A DNA stretch of 64,000 nucleotides from Roseicella sp. DB1501. Lineage in GTDB: Bacteria > Pseudomonadota > Alphaproteobacteria > Acetobacterales > Acetobacteraceae. The position numbers were made by a program, and so were the translations under genes. Position 1 is the first letter of the stretch. Each line of letters starts with the position of its first letter. The stretch is taken from the NCBI RefSeq assembly GCF_013112485.1, contig NZ_JABFHG010000014.1, positions 111,039-175,038 of the forward strand, in the 5' to 3' direction. The notes beneath the pieces were generated by a model. It was not told the DNA's origin. It saw only the letters and a program-made list of their open reading frames with translations, and did not search any database. This document shows positions 19,739-29,229 of this stretch, piece by piece.

Positions 19739-20611
19739 ATGTCGCGCATCGCCTATGTGAACGGCCGCTATCTCGACCAACGCTTGGCCGAGGTGAACAT
19801 CGAGGATCGCGGCTACCAGTTCGGCGATGGCATCTACGAGGTCGTCCACCTGCATGGCGGCCGCTTCGTCGACGAGGACCGGCATCTCGACCGGCTTGAG
19901 CGGTCGCTGCGCGAGATCCGGCTGCCGATGCCGATGACCCGCGCCGCGCTGCGCCACGTGCTGGTCGAGGTGGCGCGGCGCAACCGCCTCGCCGAGGGGC
20001 TGCTCTACATGCAGGTGACGCGGGGCGTGGCGCGGCGCGACCACGCCTTCCCGACGAAGCCGGTGCCGCCGGCGCTGGTGGTGACCATCAGGCGCATCCC
20101 GCCCTTCCCCCAGGATGTCGAGCGCTGGGCGGCGGCCTGCATCACCCAGCCGGACCTGCGCTGGGCGCGGCGCGACATCAAGAGCATCAACCTGCTGCCC
20201 AATTGCCTCGCCCGCCAGGCGGCGCGGGAGCAGGGGGCGATGGAGGCCATCCTCTACGACGAGGCGAGCGGGATGGTCACGGAGGGGGCGGCGACCAGCT
20301 TCTGGATCGTCGATGCGGCGGGCGCCATCCGCACCCGGCAGCTCGACCATGTAATCCTGCCGGGCTGCACCCGCGGCGCCCTGCTGGCGGAGCTGGCCCA
20401 GGCCGGCATCCCCGTGGAGGAGGGCGCGTTCTCCCTCGAGGAGATGCGGCAGGCGCGGGAGGCCTTCCTCACCTCGGCGACCTCCTTCGTGAAGCCGGTC
20501 ACCCGCATCGATGGCCGACCGGTCGGCGATGGCCAGGTCGGGCCGGTGGTGCGGCGGCTCTTCGCCATCTTCGCCCGCCATGTGCAGGGCGACCGCAGGA
20601 ACGCCGCATGA
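19739..20611 (+). CDS. dat: Class IV PLP aminotransferase, D-amino-acid aminotransferase type
   Basis: The 290-residue protein has the fold-type IV signatures: YVNGRYLDQRLAEVNIEDRGYQFGDGIYEV at the N-terminus, the PLP lysine in RDIKSINLLPN near residue 145, and the cofactor-phosphate region EGAATSFWIVD. D-alanine/D-glutamate transaminases and branched-chain aminotransferases look alike; the RGYQFGDG and DIKSINLL patterns favour the D-amino-acid group, which is usual next to ntrX-hfq in alphaproteobacteria. Its stop overlaps the next gene by four bases. No clear ribosome binding site precedes the ATG. Confidence 0.88.
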   Translation: MSRIAYVNGRYLDQRLAEVNIEDRGYQFGDGIYEVVHLHGGRFVDEDRHLDRLERSLREIRLPMPMTRAALRHVLVEVARRNRLAEGLLYMQVTRGVARRDHAFPTKPVPPALVVTIRRIPPFPQDVERWAAACITQPDLRWARRDIKSINLLPNCLARQAAREQGAMEAILYDEASGMVTEGAATSFWIVDAAGAIRTRQLDHVILPGCTRGALLAELAQAGIPVEEGAFSLEEMRQAREAFLTSATSFVKPVTRIDGRPVGDGQVGPVVRRLFAIFARHVQGDRRNAA

Positions 20612-21252
20612 CCGCGCCGCGCGCCATCCTGTGGGATTGGGACAACACCCTGGTCGATGGCTGGGCGGCGATTGCCGCCGGGCTGAACGCCGCCTTCGCC
20701 GCCTATGACCTGCCGCTCTGGACGCTGGAGGAGGTGCGGGCCCGGGTCCGCCGCTCGCTGCGGGAATCCTTCCCGGAGATCTTCGGCGAGGCCTGGGAGA
20801 CGGCGCGCGACATCTTCTATCGGGAGGTCCGGGCCCGGCACCTCGCCGTGCTGACGCCCATGCCCGGCGCCGCCGCGGCGATCGAGGCCGTGGCCGCGGC
20901 CGGCCTGCCGCAGGGGGTGATCAGCAACAAGCAGGGGCCCTTGTTGCGGGCGGAGGCGGCGCATCTCGGCTGGGACCGGCATTTCCGCAGCCTGATCGGC
21001 GCGGGCGACGCGGCGGCGGACAAGCCCGATCCGGCGCCGTTCCGGCTGGCGCTGTCGGCGATGGACCTGCCGGCCGGGCCGGAGATCTGGTATGTCGGCG
21101 ATACCGGGCTTGACATGCAGGCCGCCCGCCGGGCCGGTTGCACCGCGGTGCTGCTGGGCGACGCGGCGCATGACGGCGGGGTGGCGCAGGTCGATCCGGA
21201 CCGAGCCTTTGCCGATGGGAAGGCCCTGGCCGCGCATTTCCGGCAGCGCTGA
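20608..21252 (+). CDS. HAD-superfamily hydrolase, phosphoglycolate phosphatase-like
   Basis: The 214-residue protein starts in an ATGA overlap with the aminotransferase gene. HAD motif I is DWDNTLVD at residues 10-17, motif II is the VISNK segment, the motif III lysine is in DKPDPAPF, and motif IV is YVGDTGLDMQAA. The cap between motifs I and II is alpha-helical (subclass I). The substrate is a small phosphorylated metabolite that cannot be specified. It is probably cotranscribed with the aminotransferase gene and ends before a strong hairpin. Confidence 0.88.
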   Translation: MTAPRAILWDWDNTLVDGWAAIAAGLNAAFAAYDLPLWTLEEVRARVRRSLRESFPEIFGEAWETARDIFYREVRARHLAVLTPMPGAAAAIEAVAAAGLPQGVISNKQGPLLRAEAAHLGWDRHFRSLIGAGDAAADKPDPAPFRLALSAMDLPAGPEIWYVGDTGLDMQAARRAGCTAVLLGDAAHDGGVAQVDPDRAFADGKALAAHFRQR

Positions 21253-21274
21253 GCGCTGGCCGGGCCAGGGTGAG

Positions 21275-21309
21275 GCGCGGAATTGCTGCATCGCAGCAAA
21301 TTTCCGCGC
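21275..21309 (+). terminator. Strong hairpin between the HAD gene and hfq
   Basis: An inner 7-bp stem TTGCTGC/GCAGCAA closes on an ATC loop (21283-21299). It is extended by GCGCGGAA (21275-21282) pairing with TTCCGCGC (21302-21309) with a small bulge. It lies 23 bp after the upstream stop and has no long T-run. It could end the upstream operon or be a structured leader of hfq. Confidence 0.55.
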
Positions 21310-21435
21310 TCGGCACCCAACCATCCCTTGCAACTGTGGCCACGGTGGCAGATGTTCTGCTCACCTGTTGTCGAAGGCGAAACCCGCCCAGGCATGCCGC
21401 ATTCAGTGGCTGCCAAAAACAAGAAGGACCGCGCC

Positions 21436-21750
21436 GTGGCCGCCGAGAAGTCCCAGAACGTTCAGGATGTATTCCTGAACCATGTTCGCAAGAGCAAGAC
21501 GCCTGTGACGATCTTCCTCGTCAACGGCGTCAAATTGCAGGGTATCATTACCTGGTTCGACAATTTCTCTGTTCTGCTTCGTCGGGACGGCCATACGCAG
21601 CTTGTCTACAAGCATGCGATCAGCACTGTGATGCCGGGTGCCCCGATCCAGCTCTTCGACGCCTCCGCCGCCCGCGAGGGTGCGACGGTGCAGCGCGAGG
21701 GCACCACCCTGACCATGAGCCGTGAGGTCCATCCTGCCGGAAGTGACTGA
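21436..21750 (+). CDS. hfq: RNA chaperone Hfq
   Basis: The Sm-like core [59 protein letters not shown] is complete, including the YKHAIS motif of the RNA-binding ring. It promotes sRNA-mRNA pairing. The chosen start is GTG 21436 with AGAAGGA seven bases upstream, which gives VAAEKSQN and 104 residues; an ATG at 21394 would add 14 residues. The C-terminal tail (about 30 residues) is acidic/polar and of variable type. hflX overlaps its 3' end, the usual hfq-hflX pair. Confidence 0.96.
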   Translation: MAAEKSQNVQDVFLNHVRKSKTPVTIFLVNGVKLQGIITWFDNFSVLLRRDGHTQLVYKHAISTVMPGAPIQLFDASAAREGATVQREGTTLTMSREVHPAGSD

Positions 21751-23110
21751 GTCCGACTGGCCGTCCCCGGCCAATGACCGGGGCGATGGCACCGATACCG
21801 GGCCGATCCGGGCGGCGGTGATCCTGCCCTTCGAGCGCGGCATGCGCCCGGTGGGCCCCGCCGGCGCTCCGGTCGTCGATGGCGGCCAGCGCGCGGCCGA
21901 GGCGCGGCTCGCCGAGGCGGTCGGGCTTGCGGCCAGCATCGGCGTGACCATCGTCCACCAGGCGATCTTCCCGCTGCGCGAGCGGCGGCCCAGCACCCTG
22001 CTCGGCGACGGGCAGGTGCAGGTGGCCGGCCAGGCGATCGCCGACCAGCGCGTCGGACTCGTCGTCGTCGATGCGGCGCTGACGCCGGTGCAGCAGCGCA
22101 ACCTCGAGCGCGACTGGCGCTGCAAGGTCATCGACCGCACCGGTCTCATCCTCGAGATCTTCGGCGAACGCGCCCGCACGCGCGAGGGCGCATTGCAGGT
22201 CGAGCTGGCGCATCTCGACTACCAGCGCACGCGGCTGGTGCGGTCCTGGACCCATCTCGAGCGGCAGCGGGGCGGTTTCGGCTTCCTCGGCGGCCCGGGC
22301 GAGAGCCAGATCGAGATCGACCGCCGGCTGATCGGCGAGCGCATGGTCAAGCTCAAGAAGGAGCTGGAGCAGGTGCGCCGCACCCGCGGCCTGCACCGCC
22401 GGGCGCGAGAGCGCGTGCCCTATCCGGTGATCGCCCTGGTCGGCTACACCAATGCCGGAAAGAGCACGCTGTTCAACGCGCTGACGGGCGCCGGGGTCTA
22501 TGCCCAGGATCAGCTCTTCGCCACGCTCGACCCGACCATGCGCGGCATCCGCCTGCCTTCCGGCCGGCGGGCGATCCTCTCTGACACGGTCGGCTTCATC
22601 TCCGACCTGCCGACACAGCTCGTTGAGGCCTTCCGCGCGACGCTCGAGGAGGTCGCGGCCGCCGACATCATCCTGCATGTCCGCGACGCCGCGCATCCCG
22701 ACAGTGCCGCGCAGCGGGCCGATGTGCTCGGCGTGCTGCGCGAGATGGCGAGCGGCCCGCATGCCGCGCTGGATGAGGGCTGGGAGCGGCGGGTGGTCGA
22801 GGTGCTGAACAAGGCCGACCTGCTCGGCGGCGTCGGCGCCGTGCCCGGCCTTGAGGAGCATGACGGCGCAGTAGCCGTCTCGGCCCTGACAGGAGAGGGG
22901 CTGGACGCGCTGCGAGCGGCGCTCGACGCCCGGCTCTCGGCCGGCATGGAGACGGTGGACTACGCCATCCCGGCCAGCGACGGCGCGCGCCTCGCCTGGC
23001 TGTACCGGCATGGCGAGGTGCTCGAGCGGAACGACGGCGATGCCGATGTGCGGGTGACCGTGCGACTCAGCCCGGCCGACCGCGCGCGCTTCGAGCAGAC
23101 ATCCGCCTGA
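21722..23110 (+). CDS. hflX: Ribosome-associated GTPase HflX
   Basis: The 462-residue GTPase has an N-terminal HflX domain ([32 protein letters not shown]) and a G-domain with P-loop [19 protein letters not shown] and NKADL. HflX splits stalled or heat-damaged ribosomes. The start is taken as GTG 21722, which overlaps hfq by 29 bp; a later start would remove only poorly conserved residues. It follows hfq as in most proteobacteria. Confidence 0.95.
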   Translation: MRSILPEVTESDWPSPANDRGDGTDTGPIRAAVILPFERGMRPVGPAGAPVVDGGQRAAEARLAEAVGLAASIGVTIVHQAIFPLRERRPSTLLGDGQVQVAGQAIADQRVGLVVVDAALTPVQQRNLERDWRCKVIDRTGLILEIFGERARTREGALQVELAHLDYQRTRLVRSWTHLERQRGGFGFLGGPGESQIEIDRRLIGERMVKLKKELEQVRRTRGLHRRARERVPYPVIALVGYTNAGKSTLFNALTGAGVYAQDQLFATLDPTMRGIRLPSGRRAILSDTVGFISDLPTQLVEAFRATLEEVAAADIILHVRDAAHPDSAAQRADVLGVLREMASGPHAALDEGWERRVVEVLNKADLLGGVGAVPGLEEHDGAVAVSALTGEGLDALRAALDARLSAGMETVDYAIPASDGARLAWLYRHGEVLERNDGDADVRVTVRLSPADRARFEQTSA

Positions 23111-23120
23111 GGAGCCGGTG

Positions 23121-23954
23121 ATGACTTCCCCTATCGATGCCCGGGCGGCGGCCGCCGTGGCGGCGCTGCTGCGCGAGGCCACGACGGCCGAGATCCTGCC
23201 GCGCTTCCGCCGGCTGGGCGCCGAGGCGGTCCGGGTGAAGTCGGGGCCGCTCGACCTCGTCACCGATGCCGATGAGGCGGCCGAGCGCGTCATCACCGCC
23301 GGGCTCGCGGCGCGCTTTCCCGGCTGCGTCGTGGTGGGGGAGGAGGCCTGCGCCGCCGATCCGGCGCTGCTCGGCCGCCTGGCCGGGGCGGATCTCGCCT
23401 TCGTCGTCGATCCGGTGGACGGCACGGCGAATTTCGCCGCCGGCCTGCCGCTCTTCGGCTGCATGGCGGCGGCGGTGGTCCGGGGCGAGATCGTCGCGGC
23501 CTGGATCCACGATCCGCTCGGCGACGACACGGCCGTGGCGCTGCGCGGGGAGGGGGCCTGGATCGAATTCCCCGATGGCGCCCGCATCGACCTCCGCGTC
23601 GCGGCGCCGGCACCGCTCGAGCAGATGGTCGCCAGCGTGAGCTGGACCTACCTCGCCGAGCCGCTGCGCAGCCGGGTCGCCGCGCGCCTGCCGCGGCTGC
23701 GGGCGGTGCTCGGCTTCCGCTGCGCCGCGCATGAATACCGCATGGCCGCGAGCGGGCATGCGCATGCGCTGCTCTACAACCGGCTGATGCCCTGGGACCA
23801 CGCGCCGGGCTGGCTGCTGCACCGCGAGGCGGGCGGCTATGCCGCGCGCTTCGACGGCAGCGCCTATGGCCCGCTGGTCACCGGCGGCGGGATGATCGCC
23901 GCCCCCGACCGGGCGAGCTGGGAGGCGCTGCACGCCGCCCTGCTGGCGCCCTGA
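23121..23954 (+). CDS. Inositol monophosphatase family protein (SuhB-like)
   Basis: The 277-residue protein has the lithium-sensitive phosphatase metal motifs: LVTDADEAAE, VVGEE, DPVDGTANFAAGLPLFG and, near the C-terminus, WDHAPGWLLHREAGG. It would hydrolyse inositol phosphates or a related sugar phosphate such as histidinol phosphate; the substrate is not clear. The start at 23121 has GAGGAG upstream. It begins 10 bp after hflX and is probably part of that operon. Confidence 0.9.
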   Translation: MTSPIDARAAAAVAALLREATTAEILPRFRRLGAEAVRVKSGPLDLVTDADEAAERVITAGLAARFPGCVVVGEEACAADPALLGRLAGADLAFVVDPVDGTANFAAGLPLFGCMAAAVVRGEIVAAWIHDPLGDDTAVALRGEGAWIEFPDGARIDLRVAAPAPLEQMVASVSWTYLAEPLRSRVAARLPRLRAVLGFRCAAHEYRMAASGHAHALLYNRLMPWDHAPGWLLHREAGGYAARFDGSAYGPLVTGGGMIAAPDRASWEALHAALLAP

Positions 23955-23976
23955 CGGGGAGGCCGGCCGGCGCCGG

Positions 23977-25695
23977 TCAACCGCGGCCGGCGCGGACCAG
24001 CCGGCCCGGCAGCGCCCCGGTATGCTCGCCGCCCTCGAAGACCGGCACGCCGGAGACGAAGGTGGCCTTGTAGCCCTCGACCCGCTGCATGAGGCGGCGG
24101 CCGCCGGCCGGCAGGTCGTACCAGACCTCCGGCTTGTGCAGCCGCAGCCCTTCATAGTCGATGAGGTTCACATCCGCCTTCATCCCCGGTGCCAGCACGC
24201 CGCGGTCGTTGAAGCCGAAGAAGGTCGCTGTTTCGCTGGTCTGCCGCTTCACCACGAATTCCAGCGGCAGGCGCGGGCCGCGATGCCGGTCGCGCGCCCA
24301 GTGCGTCAGCATCCAGGTCGGCACCCCGGCATCGAGGATGGAGGAGCAATGCGCCCCACCATCGCCGAGGCCGAGCACCGTCGCCTCATCCGTCAGCATG
24401 CCGTGGATGACGTCGTGATTGTCGATGTTGTAGCCGGTGACGGGGAAGAAGATCAGGTTCGCCGGATCGGCCGCCATATAGTCATAGGCAACCTCGTCCG
24501 GCGTGCGGCCCTCGCGCTCGGCGATGGCGGCGATGCTCTCGCTCGCCGGCGGCTCGTAATCCGGCGGATCGCCGAGCTTGAACATGCGGTGCCAGCGGCG
24601 GACGATGTGCTGGCGGAACTGCGACAGCCGGCTCACCAGGGCCTCGGCCGGCCGGTCCGCCAGGATCTCCGCCCGCACCGCCGGGTCGCGCAGGCGGCGC
24701 ATCCGCTCCTCGATCGGCAGCCGCAGCAGCGCCTGGTAGCTCGGGCGGATGGAGAAGGGGTTGAGCGCGGTATCGGCGCCGAGCAGCACGCCGACCGGCC
24801 GTCCCGCGACCTGCGCCGTGACCATCGCGCCCTGGGCGCGGGCCGCCTTCACACCATCCATCAGCCGGCGCCAGCGCGCCTCGTCGGTCGGGCGGTCGGT
24901 CAGCAGGAACCAGACGGGGCGCCCGGTCTCGCGGCCGAGCTGCGTCATCCAGGAGAGCTCACTCTCCTCGATGTCGAAGTCGCTGTTCATGCCGAAGGCG
25001 CCGTGGCCGGCCTCGCCGAGCGTGCGGCCGATCCCGAGCAGCTCCTCCACCTCGGAATAACGGCTCGGCACCATGCCGCCCGAGAGCGTCTTGTGGCTGT
25101 TGGTGCGGGAGGTGGTGAAGCCGAAGGCGCCGGCCTTCAGCCCCTCGAGCGTCAGCCGCCGCATCGCCTCGATGTCCTCGGCAGTGGCCGGCTCGAGGTC
25201 GATGGCGCGCTGCCCCATGACATAGACGCGCAAGGGGTGGTGCGGCACCTGCGCGGCGACGTCGATGCTGCGCTGCATGCCGTCGAGCGCGTCGAGATAT
25301 TGCGGGAAGCTCTCCCAATTCCATTTCAGCCCCTCGGCCAGGGCGATGCCGGGGATCTCCTCCACCGCCTCCATCAGCCCGATGAGCTCGGCATGGTCCT
25401 GCCGCCGCACCGGGGCGAAGCCAACGCCGCAATTGCCGAAGAGGATGGTGGTGACGCCATGCCAGGAGGAGGGCGCGAGCAGCGGGTCCCAGGTGGCCTG
25501 GCCGTCGTAATGCGTATGGGCATCGACCCAGCCCGGCGTGACCAGCAGCCCCTCCGCGGCGATCTCGCGCCTGCCCGGGCCCGCCTTGCCGCCCACCTGG
25601 GCGATGCGGTCGCCATCGATGGCGATGTCGCCGGCGAAGCCCTTCCGCCCGGTGCCGTCGATGATGGTGCCGCCGCGGATGACCGTGTCGTGCAT
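23977..25695 (-). CDS. N-acyl-D-amino-acid deacylase family amidohydrolase
   Basis: The 572-residue protein belongs to the amidohydrolase superfamily, D-aminoacylase branch. It starts MHDTVIRGGTIIDGTGRKGFAGDIAIDGDRI, has the metal motif DAHTHYDGQATWDP, then GNCGVGFAPVR, FGFTTSRTNSHK, GLGDGGAHCSSILD and the C-terminal composite-domain stretch RGVLAPGMKADVNLIDYE. It cleaves N-acyl groups from D-amino acids or related amides. The start is set by the family N-terminus; the frame stays open 163 codons upstream without homology. Convergent with the inositol phosphatase gene. Confidence 0.87.
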   Translation of the reverse strand: MHDTVIRGGTIIDGTGRKGFAGDIAIDGDRIAQVGGKAGPGRREIAAEGLLVTPGWVDAHTHYDGQATWDPLLAPSSWHGVTTILFGNCGVGFAPVRRQDHAELIGLMEAVEEIPGIALAEGLKWNWESFPQYLDALDGMQRSIDVAAQVPHHPLRVYVMGQRAIDLEPATAEDIEAMRRLTLEGLKAGAFGFTTSRTNSHKTLSGGMVPSRYSEVEELLGIGRTLGEAGHGAFGMNSDFDIEESELSWMTQLGRETGRPVWFLLTDRPTDEARWRRLMDGVKAARAQGAMVTAQVAGRPVGVLLGADTALNPFSIRPSYQALLRLPIEERMRRLRDPAVRAEILADRPAEALVSRLSQFRQHIVRRWHRMFKLGDPPDYEPPASESIAAIAEREGRTPDEVAYDYMAADPANLIFFPVTGYNIDNHDVIHGMLTDEATVLGLGDGGAHCSSILDAGVPTWMLTHWARDRHRGPRLPLEFVVKRQTSETATFFGFNDRGVLAPGMKADVNLIDYEGLRLHKPEVWYDLPAGGRRLMQRVEGYKATFVSGVPVFEGGEHTGALPGRLVRAGRG

Positions 25696-25933
25696 CGCGT
25701 CTGATCCTTCTTGTCGCTTCTTGTGGGGGCTTCTCGGCAGCAGCCCTGCCTGGACGATCCGGATCGATTGAAGGCCCTGCCGCCGCGGCCGGTCAAGCAT
25801 CGCCGGGTCCGGGCATCGGGCACCGCGCCCTTCGAGGGCCCAGGCTTGCCACGCTCTCGCGAGCCGGTCTGGCGATGGCGCCCCGGGCGCGCCGCGGGCC
25901 CATATGCCCGGGACGTCCACCGGGAGGGAGCGC

Positions 25934-26902
25934 ATGAGCTGGCAACCCGCCGAGGATCCCGCCTGCAACGGGGCACCGCCCGAGGCCATGCCGGCGGTCG
26001 ATCTCGTCATCATCCCCCGCGCGCATGATGTCGGCGGCTTCGAGGTGCGACGGGCGCTGCCGGCGCGCGAGCGCATGCTGGTCGGGCCCTTCATCTTCTT
26101 CGACCAGATGGGGCCGGGCGAATTCCTCGCCGGCACCGGCCTCGATGTCCGGCCGCACCCGCATATCGGCCTCGCGACCGTCACCTACCTGTTCGAGGGG
26201 GCGATCCAGCACCGCGACAGCCTGGGCTCCGACCTGGCAATCCAGCCCGGCGACGTGAACTGGATGACGGCCGGGCAGGGCATCACCCATTCCGAGCGGA
26301 GCAGCACTGCCGAGCGCGACCATGCCCGCAGCCTCTCCGGCATCCAGTCCTGGGTGGCGCTGCCGAAGGAGGCGGAGGAACGGGCGCCGGATTTCGCCCA
26401 TCACCCGGCGGCGACGCTGCCCCTGGCCGAGGAGGCCGGGCTGCGGCTGCGCCTTATCGCTGGCGAGGGCTGGGGGATGCGGGCACCGGTCGCCACCGCC
26501 TCGCCGCTCTTCTACGCCGATGCGATCCTCGACCCCGGAGCGCGGGTGCCCTTGCCGGACGGACATGAGGAGCGCGCCGCCTATGTGCTGGAGGGCGAGG
26601 TCACCCTGGCCGGCGACCGCTTCGCGCCCGGGCGGATGCTGGTCTTCCGGGCTGGCGACGGCCTTGCCCTGACGGCGGGGCCAGAGGGGGCGCGGCTGCT
26701 GCTGCTGGGCGGCGCGCCGATGGATGGGCCGCGCTTCGTCTACTGGAACTTCGTCAGCTCCTCGCGCGAGCGGATCGAGCAGGCGAAGGCTGATTGGCGG
26801 GCGCGGCGCTTCCCGCTGGTGCCGACGGACAGCATCGAGTTCATCCCGTTGCCGGAGACGATGCGGGTGCGGGCAGGGAGCCGGGTGCCGGATTATCCAT
26901 GA
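25934..26902 (+). CDS. Pirin family protein
   Basis: The 322-residue bicupin carries the pirin iron-site motif region VRPHPHIGLATVTYLFEGAIQHRDS and GDVNWMTAGQGITHSE; the second cupin includes PDGHEERAAYVLEGEVTLAG. Pirins are Fe-binding proteins, some with quercetinase activity and some acting as redox-linked transcription cofactors. GGGAGGGA precedes the chosen ATG at 25934. It is divergent from the deacylase gene and followed by an unusually AT-rich gap. Confidence 0.92.
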   Translation: MSWQPAEDPACNGAPPEAMPAVDLVIIPRAHDVGGFEVRRALPARERMLVGPFIFFDQMGPGEFLAGTGLDVRPHPHIGLATVTYLFEGAIQHRDSLGSDLAIQPGDVNWMTAGQGITHSERSSTAERDHARSLSGIQSWVALPKEAEERAPDFAHHPAATLPLAEEAGLRLRLIAGEGWGMRAPVATASPLFYADAILDPGARVPLPDGHEERAAYVLEGEVTLAGDRFAPGRMLVFRAGDGLALTAGPEGARLLLLGGAPMDGPRFVYWNFVSSSRERIEQAKADWRARRFPLVPTDSIEFIPLPETMRVRAGSRVPDYP

Positions 26903-27151
26903 GCCGGATCTGGCGCCTCCAAGAACTCTGAATATTTTCCTAAGAATTATTTCTTAAAAAATGTATCCCTCTACGCGTGGAGTTCCTTTTAGAGACCCTT
27001 TTTGTTCTTTTTGCTTTCGGCAACACTGCAGGCAAGGCTATGCAGCGAGAGAGCATGTCAAGTTTTCACTAAATTTGTGAATCCTTGACGACGCGGACTA
27101 ATCCGCCTCCCGCGTTATGGAGTGCATGTAAAGTTATTTGCTGAGGCGCGC
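26903..27151. other. AT-rich intergenic region between pirin and mazG
   Basis: These 249 bp are clearly poorer in GC than the flanks, especially 26930-27080. They contain a small hairpin, TAAGAA-TTAT-TTCTTA, at 26940-26955, followed by A-rich sequence on the plus strand (U-rich if read from the minus strand after mazG). T-runs also occur around 26985-27015. It probably terminates both convergent genes. No gene is visible. Confidence 0.5.
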
Positions 27152-27979
27152 TCAGTTGTTTTCGCCGGCTTTCTCTGCAGCCTTCACCACCTGCCAAGCG
27201 GCCTCCATAGCCTCGAGTCCGGCATCGCCCGGCGCCAGGCCTTCGGCGGCCAGCGCCCGCTCGACTCCGCCGAAGCGCCGCTCGAATTTGGCATTGGCCG
27301 AGCGCAGGCAAGCTTCGGGATCGAGGTCGAGCTTCCTGGCTAGGTTCGCCAGGACGAAGAGCAGATCCCCGACCTCATCCGCCAGCCGCACTGGATCGGC
27401 CGCCGGCAACTCGGCCCGGAGTTCAGCGGCCTCTTCCTCAAGCTTGTCGAGGACCGAGACGGCGTCGGGCCAGTCGAAGCCGACCCGGGCGGCGCGGCGG
27501 GTCAGCTTGGCGGCGCGGACGAGGGCAGGGAGTCCCTCCGGGATTCCAGCCAAGGTGCCGGCCTCGGCGCGGGCAGCGCGTTCGGCCGCCTTGCCGGCCT
27601 CCCAGGCGACGGTCTGGGAGGCGGCATTGCGCGCGACGGCCTCGCCGAAGACATGGGGATGGCGACGCAGCATCTTGCCGCTGATCGCCTCCGCAACATG
27701 CGCGAAGCTGAACCGACCGGCTTCCTCAGCCATCCTGGAATGATAGATAACCTGGAACAAAAGATCGCCCAGTTCGTCGAGCAGCGCCGGGAAGTCCGGG
27801 CCCCGGCGGATGGCGTCCGCCACCTCATAGGCCTCCTCCACCGTATACGGCGCGATCGAGGCGAAGTCCTGGACTTGGTCCCAGGGGCAGCCCGCCTGCG
27901 GGTCGCGGAGCCGAACCATGATGTCGAGCAGGCGTGCGAGGGCCTGTTCCGGGCTGGGCTGGGTCGGGGAGTTCGGCAT
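27152..27979 (-). CDS. mazG: Nucleoside triphosphate pyrophosphohydrolase MazG
   Basis: The protein of about 275 residues has two MazG domains. The first reads LLDIMVRLRDPQAGCPWDQVQDFASIAPYTVEEAYEVADAI with EExxE/ELGDLLFQV; the second has EEEAAELRAEL and DEVGDLLFVLANLARKL. It hydrolyses NTPs to NMPs and is involved in nucleotide-pool sanitation and (p)ppGpp tuning. Two ATGs, 27985 and 27979, are possible; GGAG seven bases before 27979 favours the latter. The frame continues upstream without homology. Confidence 0.93.
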   Translation of the reverse strand: MPNSPTQPSPEQALARLLDIMVRLRDPQAGCPWDQVQDFASIAPYTVEEAYEVADAIRRGPDFPALLDELGDLLFQVIYHSRMAEEAGRFSFAHVAEAISGKMLRRHPHVFGEAVARNAASQTVAWEAGKAAERAARAEAGTLAGIPEGLPALVRAAKLTRRAARVGFDWPDAVSVLDKLEEEAAELRAELPAADPVRLADEVGDLLFVLANLARKLDLDPEACLRSANAKFERRFGGVERALAAEGLAPGDAGLEAMEAAWQVVKAAEKAGENN

Positions 27980-28432
27980 GGGCATCTCCGGTTTCGGCGC
28001 CTTCTGCCAGGACCGGCCGGGATCGCAAGGGCGATCCGGACGGAGAGTGCGGTTGGAGCGGTCTAGGCACGTCGTACAGGGGCCTGGGTCCCACGCATCC
28101 ATTCCATCCGCGTCAGCTGGGCTCAGCATGATGTCCTTGCGCCGCCTGGGCGGACAGGTGGGGCGGGCCGGAGTGTTCCGGATTCCGATTATCCACCGTG
28201 ATGATGTACCGCATAAGATATATTATGGAAAACAAGAAGCTGGGGACAAGTCGGGGAAAAGCCCTGGACAAGCCTGTGGAGCGCCAGCGGCGCCCTGCCG
28301 CGGCGTTGCGAATGCCAATGCTGGACAACGGTCCCCTGATCGGGCCCCCCGGCCCGGCGCTGCTGCGCCCTGACAGCCTAGCGGCCCAGGGCTTTGGCGG
28401 AACTCATCACTTGCTTCGCGATGTTTCAAGTC
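27980..28432. other. Intergenic region with DnaA-box-like elements
   Basis: No gene is seen in this 453-bp gap. An AT-rich patch (28205-28235) is flanked by TTATCCACC at 28189-28197, one mismatch from the DnaA box TTATCCACA. On the minus strand a series of related elements (CTCCACAGG, TTGTCCAGG, TTTTCCCCG, TTGTCCCCA) lies between 28248 and 28292. This make-up recalls DnaA-binding replication-origin or dnaA-controlled promoter regions, but nothing here proves origin function. Confidence 0.35.
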
Positions 28433-29227
28433 TTACGCGAGCGGCACCTCCAGGACCAGCCCGTCATGCGCCGGCTCGATGCCCGGCGGCAGCATCCGTC
28501 GCAGGCCCTGATAGTCCATTGCCGTGCCCATATGCGTCAGCACGGTCCGGCGCGGCCGCAGTCGCCCGACCCATTCCAGCACCCGCTCAAGATTGGCATG
28601 CACATGGTGCGGCCGATGCTGGAAGCAGCCGACAACCCAGGTGTCGAGCCCCTCCAGCGCCGCCAGGCTCTCCTCCGGCAGCATGACCACGTCGGTCGAA
28701 TAGGCGAAGCGGCCGATGCGCAGGCCGAGCGTGTCCATCACCCCATGGTCCTGCCGGAAGGCGTCCACCGTCAGGCCGGCGGTCTCGAATTGTTCTCCGA
28801 ACGCCACCTGCCGCGGTTCCAGCGCGGGACGAAAGAAGAACTCGGTCGGGCCGATGAAGGCATAGTCGAAGCGCTCATCCAACTTCTGCAGCGTCTTGCG
28901 CGTGCCCCAGGCATCCACTGCCCGGCCGATGGTGCGGTTGACCTGCCGGATGTCGTCGATGCCGAGGATGTGGTCGGCATGGGCATGGGTGAAGACCACG
29001 GCATCGAAGCGGCCGATCCGGCAGGCCAGTAATTGCTGGCGAAGGTCCGGGCCGGCATCGATCAGCAGCCGCTGCCCGTCCGGTCCCTCGATCACCGCCG
29101 AGGTACGGGTGCGGCGGTTGCGCGGCTCCGTAGGGTCGCAGTCGCCCCATTCCCCGCCGCCATCGGCGCCACCGAGCAAGGGCACGCCGCCCGAGCCGCC
29201 GCAGCCGAGGATCGTCACCCGCAGCAT
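28433..29227 (-). CDS. MBL-fold metallo-hydrolase, PhnP-like
   Basis: The 264-residue beta-lactamase-fold protein starts VTILGCGGSGGVPLLGG and has the metal motif THAHADHILGIDDIR near residue 80. Further ligands are seen in FRQDHGVMDTLG, YSTDVV and LTHMGTAMDY. It resembles PhnP-type phosphodiesterases and is normally found behind tatD in alphaproteobacteria. It begins two bases after the tatD stop, so it is the last gene of the holB-metG-tatD operon. Confidence 0.9.
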   Translation of the reverse strand: MLRVTILGCGGSGGVPLLGGADGGGEWGDCDPTEPRNRRTRTSAVIEGPDGQRLLIDAGPDLRQQLLACRIGRFDAVVFTHAHADHILGIDDIRQVNRTIGRAVDAWGTRKTLQKLDERFDYAFIGPTEFFFRPALEPRQVAFGEQFETAGLTVDAFRQDHGVMDTLGLRIGRFAYSTDVVMLPEESLAALEGLDTWVVGCFQHRPHHVHANLERVLEWVGRLRPRRTVLTHMGTAMDYQGLRRMLPPGIEPAHDGLVLEVPLA

Positions 29228-29229
29228 CC

